A stretch of 64,000 bases of DNA, taken from the NCBI GenBank assembly GCA_902786545.1, contig CADACU010000006.1:1-64000 (forward strand). Reading direction: 5' to 3'. The stretch's first letter is position 1; every line of letters begins with the position of its first letter. This stretch comes from an uncultured Anaerovibrio sp. Its GTDB lineage: Bacteria; Bacillota; Negativicutes; Selenomonadales; Selenomonadaceae. Positions 17,670 through 25,505 of this stretch are shown piece by piece. The position numbers were made by a program, and so were the translations under genes. The notes below the pieces were generated by a model. It was not told the origin of the DNA. It did no database searches and worked only from the letters and a program-made list of their open reading frames with translations.

Positions 17670-18404
17670 ATGGAAGCACCAAGAAGAAAGATAATATCCA
17701 AGCGGGCTTTGGTGGGACTGCTGGGTGTGGTGTCGGTTTTCCTTATAATTATCATATTTGCGTTATCGCCGGTGTTTGTTCTGAAGCACATAAAGATTCA
17801 TGGAAATTACTATCTGCCGGAAGAGGAGGTTTGCCGTCTGGCCGGAGTGACCATGGGGGAGAATCTGTTCCAGCTGAAGATAGATGATATCATGCAGACT
17901 ATGGCCAAGGATATCCGGGTGGAACGGGCCATAGTAAAACGGGTTTTCCCTGATACTATTGAAATCCAGGTGGTGGAGCGTCCGCCACTAGCCATATTGC
18001 AATGTGATTACGGCTATCTGGAAGCCGGGCGGGGTGGCATTGTGTTGGCGGCCCATCGTACTTTAAGCAATATTCCGGTGCCGATTATCTCCGGGGTGGA
18101 GGTAAAGGATTTGTTTGTGGGGGACAGCGTGGACAATGACCACATAAACACAGTGCTGAATTATTTGGACAAGCTGGATTGGGAAACCACAGCCAACCTG
18201 TCGGAAATAAATATAACTGACCCGGAGAATGTAATAGTTTATATGCGGGGCGGTGTACAGCTGAAAATGGGTGAGATATCCTCATTGGAGAAAAAGCTGG
18301 AGATCACCGAAAGCCTCAATCGGGAGATTAAACAGGCCAAGCATCCAATTGATTATGTGGATGCCCGCTTTGATGGCTCCTATTCCATTAAATTAAAAGG
18401 GTAG
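17670..18404 (+). CDS. ftsQ: Cell division protein FtsQ/DivIB
   Basis: A 244-aa bitopic membrane protein. A short basic cytoplasmic tail (EAPRRKIISKR) precedes one membrane segment at about residues 14-34, then a POTRA domain (about 37-107, starting VLKHIKIHGNYYLPEEEVC) and a beta domain. FtsQ/DivIB links early and late division proteins and binds FtsL and FtsB/DivIC outside the membrane. Its position after ddl and before ftsZ agrees with the standard cluster order. Sequence conservation in this family is low, so the call leans on topology, the POTRA pattern and neighbourhood. Confidence 0.85.
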   Translation: MEAPRRKIISKRALVGLLGVVSVFLIIIIFALSPVFVLKHIKIHGNYYLPEEEVCRLAGVTMGENLFQLKIDDIMQTMAKDIRVERAIVKRVFPDTIEIQVVERPPLAILQCDYGYLEAGRGGIVLAAHRTLSNIPVPIISGVEVKDLFVGDSVDNDHINTVLNYLDKLDWETTANLSEINITDPENVIVYMRGGVQLKMGEISSLEKKLEITESLNREIKQAKHPIDYVDARFDGSYSIKLKG

Positions 18405-18429
18405 CATACCAACTAGCAGGGGGAAGAAA

Positions 18430-19122
18430 ATGCATATTGAAAAAGGGCGATTGTCGATTGCTTGTGTCTGCATGGTTCTTGGCTTGATGCTGTCCGTGCA
18501 GTTCAGAAGCACTCAGGATATCAGGGCTTCTCTGCCATTCCAGCGGGTGGAGGAGCTTTCCGCCAGACTGCATCAAATGGAGGCAGAAAACAAGGAGCTG
18601 GAAGCGGAACTGCGTGACCTGAAGGGTATGTCAGGCTCCGAAAAGAACGAAAAAATAGCTGATGATGTTATGATGTTTGCGGGAATGACTGCTTTGGAAG
18701 GACCGGGCATCATTCTCACCATTGATGATAGTGGCAAGATTGCCAAAAAGGATAACGATCCAAATCTTTATCTCGTCCACGATGAGGATATTTTAAAGGT
18801 GGTAAATGAGCTGCGGGCGGCCGGGGCAGAAGCTATTTCCATAAATGACCAGCGTTTGACGGCCAATTCGGAAATCCGCTGTGCCGGGCCAACTATTTCC
18901 GTTAATAATGTCCGGTCGGCACCACCTTTTGAGATAAGGGCTATCGGGGACAAGGATAACCTTATCAATGCCATCAATATGCGGGGCGGCGTAGCCGACT
19001 CCCTGAAGGTGTGGGGCATAAAGCTGGATATTCAGCCATCGGACAATGTCTGGATACCGGCTTATAAGGCCAGCAGCAAGTACAAATTGGCCACCCCTTC
19101 CACGAAGGAGGCATCAAAATGA
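18430..19122 (+). CDS. DUF881 family membrane-anchored protein
   Basis: A 230-aa protein with an N-terminal membrane anchor (about residues 7-22), a coiled coil (about 37-65) and a C-terminal DUF881 domain. The domain shows the family pattern GPGIILTIDD, then EAISINDQRLTANSEIRCAG. Family members (B. subtilis YlxW/YlxX type) sit in division clusters of Firmicutes and Actinobacteria, but their biochemical role is not firmly known. The Shine-Dalgarno is AGGGGGA just before 18424. The stop overlaps the next gene in an ATGA, coupling it to the small basic protein. Confidence 0.88.
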   Translation: MHIEKGRLSIACVCMVLGLMLSVQFRSTQDIRASLPFQRVEELSARLHQMEAENKELEAELRDLKGMSGSEKNEKIADDVMMFAGMTALEGPGIILTIDDSGKIAKKDNDPNLYLVHDEDILKVVNELRAAGAEAISINDQRLTANSEIRCAGPTISVNNVRSAPPFEIRAIGDKDNLINAINMRGGVADSLKVWGIKLDIQPSDNVWIPAYKASSKYKLATPSTKEASK

Positions 19123-19454
19123 TATATGCAGTTATTGGTCTGGTTTTGGGACTGTTGGTGGGCTTTGTAGTGCCATGGGGTATCCCGGCGGGGTATTCCA
19201 GTCTGTTTTCCGTGGCTTTGATGGCCTGTCTGGACTCGGTATTTGGCGGATTAAAGGCCACCTGCAATGGGAATTTTGATGATAAGGTGTTCATTACCGG
19301 ATTTTTTACCAATGCGCTTTTGGCGGCATTTCTGGTTTATGTGGGGGACCGGCTGGGCATAGATTTGTATTATGTGGCCCTTTTGGCCTTTGGTTTGCGA
19401 ATTTTCAACAATCTTGGCATTATTCGCCAGCATTTGCTGCAAAAAAGATCGTAA
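19119..19454 (+). CDS. sbp: Small basic protein Sbp (DUF1290 family)
   Basis: A 111-aa integral membrane protein with about three hydrophobic segments. The pattern VGFVVPWGIPAGYSSLFSVALMACLDSVFGG followed by FFTNALLAAFLVYVGDRLG (shown here in part) is typical of DUF1290, named after B. subtilis Sbp encoded next to ftsA-ftsZ. Function is unknown; it is consistently linked with DUF881 genes and division clusters. It overlaps the DUF881 gene by 4 bp and has a GAAGGAGG Shine-Dalgarno inside it (19104-19111). No ftsA follows; the next gene is ftsZ. Confidence 0.88.
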   Translation: MIYAVIGLVLGLLVGFVVPWGIPAGYSSLFSVALMACLDSVFGGLKATCNGNFDDKVFITGFFTNALLAAFLVYVGDRLGIDLYYVALLAFGLRIFNNLGIIRQHLLQKRS

Positions 19455-19501
19455 TGCGGACAAGTTAAGTTTTATTTCCTATAGATTTTATATAAGATAG
19501 A

Positions 19502-19510
19502 TGCTATAAT
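19502..19510 (+). promoter_or_regulatory. Candidate extended -10 promoter of ftsZ
   Basis: TGC followed by TATAAT (hexamer 19505-19510) is an extended -10 element 62 bp before the ftsZ start. No convincing -35 is seen. It would let ftsZ be expressed independently of the long upstream operon. Confidence 0.5.
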
Positions 19511-19572
19511 GTTTTATGTGTGATTAGAATGAAAATTTAGTGAAATAAAATAACTGTGTGGAGGTTTTTTTG

Positions 19573-20718
19573 GTGCCAATAGAGTTTGATGATTTTGATT
19601 TTAACAGCAAGGCTGTTATTAAAGTAGTTGGCGTCGGTGGTGGCGGAAATAACGCCATCAATTGCATGGTTAATGCCGGTGTAAAAGGCGTTGATTTCAT
19701 TGCAATCAATACTGATGCCCAGGCATTGTCTGAGTCAAAGGCTTCTACCCGTATTCAGATTGGTGAGCGGGCTACCCGTGGATTGGGAGCTGGTGCCCGT
19801 CCGGATATCGGTAAAAAGGCAGCTGAAGAAAACAAGGATGAAATCAAGGCTGCATTGGCAGGAGCCGATATGGTATTCATTGCAGCTGGTATGGGTGGTG
19901 GTACCGGAACCGGTGCTGCGCCAGTAGTAGCTGAATGTGCCAAGGAGATTAACGCTTTGACCGTGGGGGTTGTAACCAGACCGTTTGCCTATGAAGGTCG
20001 TATGCGGATGAAACGGGCTGAGGCTGGTATTGCTGAGTTGCGCCAGCGGGTGGATACGATTATTACCATCCCTAACGAAAAGGTTTTATCTATAATTGAA
20101 AAGAATACATCCTTCATTGATGCCTTTAAGTCAGTAGATGATATTCTCCGTCAGGGTGTTCAAAGTATTTCTGACCTGATTAATGATACTGGTTATGTTA
20201 ACCTTGACTTTGCCGATGTACAGGCAGTAATGCAGAATGCCGGACCAGCCTTGATGGGTATTGGTGAGTCTTCCGGTGATAACGCTCCTATGACAGCTCT
20301 TAGAGAGGCAGTGAACTCTCCGCTGTTGGAGGTTTCCGTGAGTGGTGCCAGAGGCGTAATCATTAACTTCATTGGTGAGTCTTCCCACCTCAATATGATG
20401 GAACTGAATGAAGCCAGTCAGAGTATTACGGAAGAGGCTCATCCGGATGCCAACATTATCTGGGGTGTTTCAGTGGATGATACCATGGGCGATACTGTTC
20501 GGGTTACTGTAGTTGCTACCAATTTTGAGTCTGAGCAGGCCAACAACCGGGCTATGGCGATGCCAAGATTGGATGGACAGCCATCACAGACAGGCGGTAT
20601 GCGGGTTCCGGTCTTTGGTAAGAGTGCTCAGGGTAATGCTGATTTGGGAATGCCAAAGCAGGATTTCTATAAGGCCAATGGAATTGATATTCCTGTATGG
20701 ATGCGCCAGAACAAATAA
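19573..20718 (+). CDS. ftsZ: Cell division GTPase FtsZ
   Basis: A tubulin-like GTPase of about 381 aa that forms the cytokinetic ring. The tubulin signature GGGTGTG is at residues 108-114, the N-terminal nucleotide-binding [11 protein letters not shown] is present, and the C-terminal conserved peptide reads [10 protein letters not shown]. The linker between core and tail is short. A GGAGG at 19560-19564 puts the start at GTG 19573 (a TTG at 19570 is the alternative), not at the upstream GTG that overlaps the ribosome site. An extended -10 promoter and a terminator flank it, so it may be a separate unit. ftsA, its usual neighbour and membrane tether, is not present here. Confidence 0.97.
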   Translation: MPIEFDDFDFNSKAVIKVVGVGGGGNNAINCMVNAGVKGVDFIAINTDAQALSESKASTRIQIGERATRGLGAGARPDIGKKAAEENKDEIKAALAGADMVFIAAGMGGGTGTGAAPVVAECAKEINALTVGVVTRPFAYEGRMRMKRAEAGIAELRQRVDTIITIPNEKVLSIIEKNTSFIDAFKSVDDILRQGVQSISDLINDTGYVNLDFADVQAVMQNAGPALMGIGESSGDNAPMTALREAVNSPLLEVSVSGARGVIINFIGESSHLNMMELNEASQSITEEAHPDANIIWGVSVDDTMGDTVRVTVVATNFESEQANNRAMAMPRLDGQPSQTGGMRVPVFGKSAQGNADLGMPKQDFYKANGIDIPVWMRQNK

Positions 20719-20735
20719 TATATATGAACTGCTAG

Positions 20736-20770
20736 TCCTGCAGGAAGGTGTTTTCCTGCAGGATTTTCTT
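20736..20770 (+). terminator. Intrinsic terminator after ftsZ
   Basis: An 11-bp perfect stem TCCTGCAGGAA (20736-20746) / TTCCTGCAGGA (20753-20763) with a 6-base loop is followed by TTTTCTT. Confidence 0.88.
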
Positions 20771-20801
20771 AATAATATAGTGATTTGATGGTGTATAGCA
20801 A

Positions 20802-21824
20802 ATGAAACGATATTCAATGCTTTTGTTTACTTCCTTTATGATGATTGCTGTATCAATATTCTGTGCCTTGTATTTTACCGGTGGGGAAGGTAATTTTGAT
20901 GACAGCCGCATAAGGGGCAGTGTAATAGTATATACAACTTTGCCGGCAGAGCATGTAAGTCCGTTGGCTGAGGCCTATATAAAGAACCACCAAATCCGGG
21001 TTACCTTTGTACCGATGACGGAAAGCGAATTGCTGCAGCGGATAAAGGATACCGGTAAGGCCGATTTGATTATCACGGACAGTCGTCTGTTGAGACGGGC
21101 AGCGGGCAGTGGCTGGTTGCAGCCATATATATCCGAGTCTGAGGATGCTGTAGTGGACCATTTCAAGGATGCCAAGGGATTTTGGACCGGGCTGTGGTAT
21201 GACCCGGTAGTGTTCTGTATCAACAAGGACTATATGGCCCAGCAAAACCACATTCCTGCCTCCTGGGAGGCTTTGGAAGGCATGAAGGATTATCGGCTGG
21301 GAATTACGGACTTTATGGCCGCGGATAATGCCGCCAATATATATATGTTTATGGTAGCCCAATATGGGGAGGAACGGGCATTGGAGTACATGAAGAGCTT
21401 GCATCCAAAAGTGGTACAGTACGCCAAGTATCTTTCCAGTCCACCCCGGATGACCGGTATGGGGGAAGCGGATATAGCCATTGCTGTGCAGAGTGAGGTG
21501 CTTCGCTATGTCGGGGAAGGCTATCCTTTGAAGGTTATTTATCCCGAGGAAGGTACGGCGTATACTCTTACGGGGGCCGGCCTGCTGATAAATGGTCCCA
21601 ATACTGAAAATGCCAAGGAATTTGTGAATTGGCTGTTGACTGATGAACCACAGTTGGCCATGCAGGCCAAAGGCTTTTTCTTTATGCCGGCCAATTCAGC
21701 ATTGGCGTCTTCCCGCCAGTTTGCGGGCAAGAATGTGGTGCTGTATACCCAACTGGCGGACTATTCGGCGGACCAGCGCCGACAGTTGCTGGACCGTTGG
21801 CTGAAGGAAGTCAGGTTTAATTGA
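20802..21824 (+). CDS. Extracellular solute-binding protein, iron-transporter type, without transporter partners
   Basis: A 340-aa protein with an N-terminal membrane segment (about 5-25) and a periplasmic-binding-protein type 2 fold. The blocks GSVIVYTTLPAEHVSPLAEAY, LIITDSRLLRRA, and WYDPVVFCINKDY resemble Fe(III)/thiamine/polyamine-type binding proteins (only short pieces quoted). It has no good lipobox. No permease or ATPase gene is adjacent: ftsZ is upstream behind a terminator and rimO starts within 12 bp of its stop. The ligand cannot be named from sequence. It may work with a transporter encoded elsewhere or act as a sensor. Confidence 0.72.
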   Translation: MKRYSMLLFTSFMMIAVSIFCALYFTGGEGNFDDSRIRGSVIVYTTLPAEHVSPLAEAYIKNHQIRVTFVPMTESELLQRIKDTGKADLIITDSRLLRRAAGSGWLQPYISESEDAVVDHFKDAKGFWTGLWYDPVVFCINKDYMAQQNHIPASWEALEGMKDYRLGITDFMAADNAANIYMFMVAQYGEERALEYMKSLHPKVVQYAKYLSSPPRMTGMGEADIAIAVQSEVLRYVGEGYPLKVIYPEEGTAYTLTGAGLLINGPNTENAKEFVNWLLTDEPQLAMQAKGFFFMPANSALASSRQFAGKNVVLYTQLADYSADQRRQLLDRWLKEVRFN

Positions 21825-21835
21825 TGGAGGTAATG

Positions 21836-23164
21836 ATGAAGGCTGGATTTGTTAGTCTTGGCTGTTCAAAAAATTTGGTAGATACGGAGGTCATGCTGGG
21901 ACTCATTAAGGAGCGCAGCATTGAGCTGGTAAATGACCCGGCCGAGGCCGATATTTTGATTGTAAATACCTGTGCGTTTATTCAATCTGCCAAGGAAGAA
22001 TCTATAAATACTATTTTAAATATGGCTGAATATAAGGACCCCACCAAAGGCCATTGCAAGACCCTGATTATTGCCGGTTGTCTGGGCCAGCGATATGGAC
22101 AGGAACTGCTGGATGAGCTGCCTGAGGCGGATGGAATCATTGGCACCGAGGCCTGGGACCGAATTACTGAAGTAATCGATGAAACCTTAAAGGGCAATCG
22201 GCTGGTCATAAAGGGGGATGAGAAGATTTACGATGCTTCAGTTCCTCGGATACCGACCACGCCCCAGCATACGGCTTATGTGAAGATTGCCGAGGGCTGC
22301 AACAACCGGTGTGCCTTTTGTGCTATTCCACTCATTCGGGGGAAATTCCGCAGCCGGAAAATTGAGGATATCGTGGCGGAAGTAAAGGCATTGGCGGCCA
22401 AGGGGGTAAAGGAAATTGTCCTTATCGCCCAAGATACTACTAATTATGGTCACGATATCTACGGTAAGCCACGACTGGCTCAGCTGCTGAAGGAATTGTG
22501 CCGGATTGAGGATATTAAGTGGATCAGAACCTTGTATAGCTATCCGCGGTTTTTCAGTGATGAGCTGATAGATGTTTTGGCCAGCGAGGATAAATTGGTC
22601 AAATATGTGGATATTCCCCTGCAGCATGCCAACAACCAGGTGCTTAGGAGCATGCGCCGGCCGGATACCAAGGAGGAAATTGAGGCGTTGCTGAACAAGC
22701 TGCGCCAGCGGGTACCAGGGGTGGTAATCCGTTCCACCTTTATTGTGGGGTTCCCGGGGGAAACACCGGAGCAATTTGCGGAGCTGAAGGATTTTATTAC
22801 GAAGCAGCGCTTTGATCATGTGGGGATTTTCACCTATTCCAAGGAAGAAGATACGCCGGCTGCTGATATGGACCATCAGGTGGATGAAGCGGTAATGCAG
22901 GATCGATATCATGAGCTGAAGTCGGTTCAAAGTCTTATCTCCCAGGAGATAAATGAGTCTCTGGAGGGGCAGGTGCTGGAGGTCATCGTGGAAGGCCACA
23001 CCGAAGATGGAATGCCATTTGGCCGTTCCTACCGCCAGGCCGACGATGTGGATGATCTGGTTTACATTGAAGGTGACACCGAAAGTCAGGTGGGTGATGT
23101 GGTGAAGGTCCGTATTTTACAGGGCTTTACCGAAGACCTGGTAGGAGAGTTGGCCGAGGATTGA
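21836..23164 (+). CDS. rimO: Ribosomal protein S12 methylthiotransferase RimO
   Basis: A radical SAM enzyme of about 442 aa that methylthiolates an aspartate of ribosomal protein S12. The N-terminal UPF0004 domain begins KAGFVSLGCSKNLVDTE, the radical SAM motif CNNRCAFC gives C155, C159 and C162, and a C-terminal TRAM domain ends the protein. GGAGG at 21826-21830 favours ATG 21836 over the in-frame ATGs at 21824 and 21833. The stop is two bases before the cinA-like start, so the two are co-transcribed. The SLGCSKNLVD opening distinguishes RimO from the tRNA enzyme MiaB. Confidence 0.93.
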   Translation: MKAGFVSLGCSKNLVDTEVMLGLIKERSIELVNDPAEADILIVNTCAFIQSAKEESINTILNMAEYKDPTKGHCKTLIIAGCLGQRYGQELLDELPEADGIIGTEAWDRITEVIDETLKGNRLVIKGDEKIYDASVPRIPTTPQHTAYVKIAEGCNNRCAFCAIPLIRGKFRSRKIEDIVAEVKALAAKGVKEIVLIAQDTTNYGHDIYGKPRLAQLLKELCRIEDIKWIRTLYSYPRFFSDELIDVLASEDKLVKYVDIPLQHANNQVLRSMRRPDTKEEIEALLNKLRQRVPGVVIRSTFIVGFPGETPEQFAELKDFITKQRFDHVGIFTYSKEEDTPAADMDHQVDEAVMQDRYHELKSVQSLISQEINESLEGQVLEVIVEGHTEDGMPFGRSYRQADDVDDLVYIEGDTESQVGDVVKVRILQGFTEDLVGELAED

Positions 23165-23166
23165 CT

Positions 23167-23643
23167 ATGAATAATGAATTGCTAGAAGAAAAGGTGGGGA
23201 CGGTGCTGAAAAACCGTTCTTTAACTCTGGCCTGTGCTGAGTCCTGTACCGGAGGACTGTTAACCAGCCGTCTCACGGATGTAGCGGGGAGTTCAGCGTA
23301 TATTAAGGGGGCTGTTGTATCCTATTCCAATGAAGTGAAGATGTCTCATCTGGGGGTAAAAGAGGAAACCTTGGCCAGTTATGGGGCAGTCAGTAAAGAA
23401 ACTGCCCGGGAAATGTCCGAGGGAGTGCGGTCACGGATTGGGGCTGATTTAGGTGTTGGTATCACCGGTATTGCCGGTCCCGGCGGCGGAAGTGCTGAAA
23501 AACCAGTTGGGTTGGTGTATATTTCGGTTGCTGGTGCCAGAGGGACTGTGGTAAAGCGGAATGTATTTGCCGGAACCAGAACACAAATAAAGCATCAAGC
23601 TGTTGATACAGCCTTAAATATGCTACTGGAATACTTAGGATAA
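23167..23643 (+). CDS. pncC: CinA C-terminal domain protein (PncC-type nicotinamide-nucleotide amidase)
   Basis: A 158-aa protein equal to the stand-alone C-terminal domain of CinA. Family motifs are LACAESCTGGLL near the N-terminus, SYSNEVKMSHLGV, GAVSKETAREM and GVGITGIAGPGGG. Members deamidate NMN to nicotinate mononucleotide in NAD recycling. The larger CinA form has an extra N-terminal domain that is absent here. GAGGA at 23156-23160 supports the ATG at 23167 rather than the TTG at 23161. It follows rimO directly, while the more usual intervening pgsA is absent. recA, which follows cinA in many Firmicutes, is 36 kb away. Confidence 0.88.
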   Translation: MNNELLEEKVGTVLKNRSLTLACAESCTGGLLTSRLTDVAGSSAYIKGAVVSYSNEVKMSHLGVKEETLASYGAVSKETAREMSEGVRSRIGADLGVGITGIAGPGGGSAEKPVGLVYISVAGARGTVVKRNVFAGTRTQIKHQAVDTALNMLLEYLG

Positions 23644-23680
23644 TTAAGAATTAGGAATTAGGAATTAAGAATTAGGAATG
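23644..23680. repeat. GAATTAG-type short tandem repeat cluster after cinA
   Basis: Successive GAATTAG/GAATTAA units, closely similar to the cluster at 12734-12799. The rest of the 23644-23784 spacer shows no feature beyond the Shine-Dalgarno of the next gene. Confidence 0.75.
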
Positions 23681-23784
23681 GGTTATTTTAATACTCATTT
23701 AATCTGTATTTCAGCGTTTTTTCAAAAAAAGCTACTAGAATGGCTTACATAGAGGGAATAAAAATGTTTGGTGGAGGACTATTT

Positions 23785-24648
23785 ATGAATATTAAGAATA
23801 ATTTTTCCAAAGGTTTTGTAACAATGGCGTTAGGCGCTGCACTGTTACTGCCAGCAATTGCAACTGTTTCAGCTGAAGAGGTTGCATCGGCACCGGCAAC
23901 GGCTCCGGTACAGACCACTGAGGCTCAACCAGCTCAGACAGCTCCGGTACAGACCACTGAGGCTCAACCAGCTCAGACAGCTCCAGCACAGACCACTGAG
24001 GCTCAACCAGCCCAGGCAGCTCCAGCTAATGCTGAAAATCAAGCTCCTGAAGATAAGGAAATTCAGGTTCAGCTGGGGTATAAGTATACTAGCGAGCGAT
24101 ATGGATACAGCATTAGGTGTCCGGGCAAGCCAGAGATTATTCCAGCCAGCTTCTTTGATGAAACTGCCAAGGGGGATGTGTTGGTATTTTCCGGCAAGGA
24201 CCGGGAAATTTACAAGGCCTGGATTATTTTGATTAACGCTTATGATGAGGCGGATGTGCCGGATAATTTAGGCACTTTGCCGGAAGAAGAAAAGAAGGCA
24301 ACTGTGGAAAGATTTCGGGATAAGTTCAATTTTGCTGACGCCAGTGTGGTAGATTTGGGGGATAACCGGTATGGTATGTATGCAATTACACCTAAGGAGC
24401 TGGATGTAGATACCAATGGTGACGGCCAGTTTGATGATGTGGTTGTGGCCAGCAATCAGATGATTAAGACCTATCTGAAGGGTGCTTATGGCGGTCATTT
24501 CGAGATTTCCCTGCTGGATAATCCAGCCCTCAGCCAGGAAGGAATTGCGATTTATAATGTAGCTCTGACTACATTCCAGCAGTGGCCTACTTCCAAATAT
24601 CAGGAATTCCTGGATGCATCTAAATTGCCAAAGAAGAATAAGAAATAA
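23785..24648 (+). CDS. Exported protein with a TTEAQPAQ repeat linker, function unknown
   Basis: A secreted protein of about 287 aa. GGTGGAGG near 23770-23777 supports ATG 23785 over an upstream in-frame ATG at 23740. A signal peptide (NIKNNFSKGF, then a hydrophobic stretch ending TVSA-EE) is followed by three 13-residue repeats of the type AP-VQTTEAQPAQT, a flexible alanine/proline/glutamine linker. The C-terminal domain (about 180 aa, starting IQVQLGYKYTSERYGYSI) has no motif I recognise. It contains a DVDTNGDGQFDD stretch that resembles a calcium-binding loop. A bidirectional terminator follows. Likely periplasmic or cell-surface; no function is assigned. Confidence 0.75.
   Translation: MNIKNNFSKGFVTMALGAALLLPAIATVSAEEVASAPATAPVQTTEAQPAQTAPVQTTEAQPAQTAPAQTTEAQPAQAAPANAENQAPEDKEIQVQLGYKYTSERYGYSIRCPGKPEIIPASFFDETAKGDVLVFSGKDREIYKAWIILINAYDEADVPDNLGTLPEEEKKATVERFRDKFNFADASVVDLGDNRYGMYAITPKELDVDTNGDGQFDDVVVASNQMIKTYLKGAYGGHFEISLLDNPALSQEGIAIYNVALTTFQQWPTSKYQEFLDASKLPKKNKK
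23902..24018 (+). repeat. Three tandem 39-bp repeats inside the exported-protein gene
   Basis: Copies at 23902-23940, 23941-23979 and 23980-24018. The first two are identical at the DNA level; the third differs at a few bases. In-frame, so copy number changes would alter linker length without a frameshift. Confidence 0.92.
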
Positions 24649-24664
24649 AGGCAAGGAAATTAAA

Positions 24665-24698
24665 AGACATATACCAGTCAAACTGGTATATGTCTTTT
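24665..24698. terminator. Bidirectional terminator between convergent genes
   Basis: A 13-bp perfect stem AGACATATACCAG (24665-24677) / CTGGTATATGTCT (24683-24695), flanked by AAA on the left and TTTTT on the right. It can end the + strand exported-protein gene and the - strand L,D-transpeptidase gene. Confidence 0.88.
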
Positions 24699-24706
24699 TG
24701 CTTGGG

Positions 24707-25477
24707 TTAATAGATACAAATTCTGGAACCTTTGGACACGGTCTGCAGCACCTTTATCATATTCTCTTCGGCGATGGCAATACATCCCATGGTATAAGGG
24801 TAACTGCCGAAGCAGTGCAGCATGATTGCTGATCCCTTACCATACTCATTTTGCGGGTTGTAATCCACATATAAGGTATAGTTGTACTGGGGAATATAAT
24901 CTATCAGATGCTCGCTGTTGCTGCCACATTCGTGAGCTACATATGCGGTATCAATAATCTGATTGTAATATTCCGGATCGCCACATGCATACATGGAATC
25001 AGTAATAACCGTATATGTCATGATAGAACCCGGGTCAGGCTTTATGCCCATAGCGTGGCTGAGGGAAAAATCCCCCCGAGGGGTTTTTCTGTCGCCTTCT
25101 CTGGTTTTATCCAAACCATTTTCCCCGATATAGGCGGGACATTCCATTATCATATGCCACTGGTTATATTTGTTTTTTTCCAATAAATACAGTGTGGCCC
25201 CGGAAATGTCCGACTCTGATTGACGGACCAGAACAAGCTGATGGACAGAATCATCGTATTGGTATTGAGCCAGATAGACATTGCCGTTACCAATGTCTAA
25301 TTGTTCAGCCTCTGGTATGGTTTCCTGTGGTAGGGCGACCGCTTCAGTTTGCAGCACCTCGCTGGCTTCAGTCTGTTGCGCATGCGTGTCGGATATGGTA
25401 TTGCCAAAGCAGAATAATCTACCTGCACACATTAGTATGACAGCCACAGTGACAGCGAGTATTTTCTTGTTTATCAT
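24707..25477 (-). CDS. Exported YkuD-family L,D-transpeptidase-like protein
   Basis: A 256-aa protein with an N-terminal signal or anchor (about 4-25) and a C-terminal YkuD domain. The block EGDRKTPRGDFSLS (about 127-140) and the catalytic pattern H221 ... GC at 231-232 fit this family, with C232 as the nucleophile. YkuD enzymes form 3-3 peptide cross-links or attach proteins to peptidoglycan in the periplasm. The usual SHGC reads TMGC here, a mild deviation also found in YafK-like members, so substrate is uncertain. AAGGTGAA on the - strand (25484-25491) supports the start. It is 28 bp downstream of the zinc-ribbon gene, forming a two-gene operon. Confidence 0.8.
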   Translation of the reverse strand: MINKKILAVTVAVILMCAGRLFCFGNTISDTHAQQTEASEVLQTEAVALPQETIPEAEQLDIGNGNVYLAQYQYDDSVHQLVLVRQSESDISGATLYLLEKNKYNQWHMIMECPAYIGENGLDKTREGDRKTPRGDFSLSHAMGIKPDPGSIMTYTVITDSMYACGDPEYYNQIIDTAYVAHECGSNSEHLIDYIPQYNYTLYVDYNPQNEYGKGSAIMLHCFGSYPYTMGCIAIAEENMIKVLQTVSKGSRICIY

Positions 25478-25505
25478 TTATTGTTCACCTTGCGTAGCTT
25501 TAGAA

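Noticed and set aside
23902..24018. Tandem repeats considered as a CRISPR array
   Set aside because: The units are contiguous without unique spacers and are in-frame coding sequence. No cas gene is nearby, and no CRISPR array is seen in the window.
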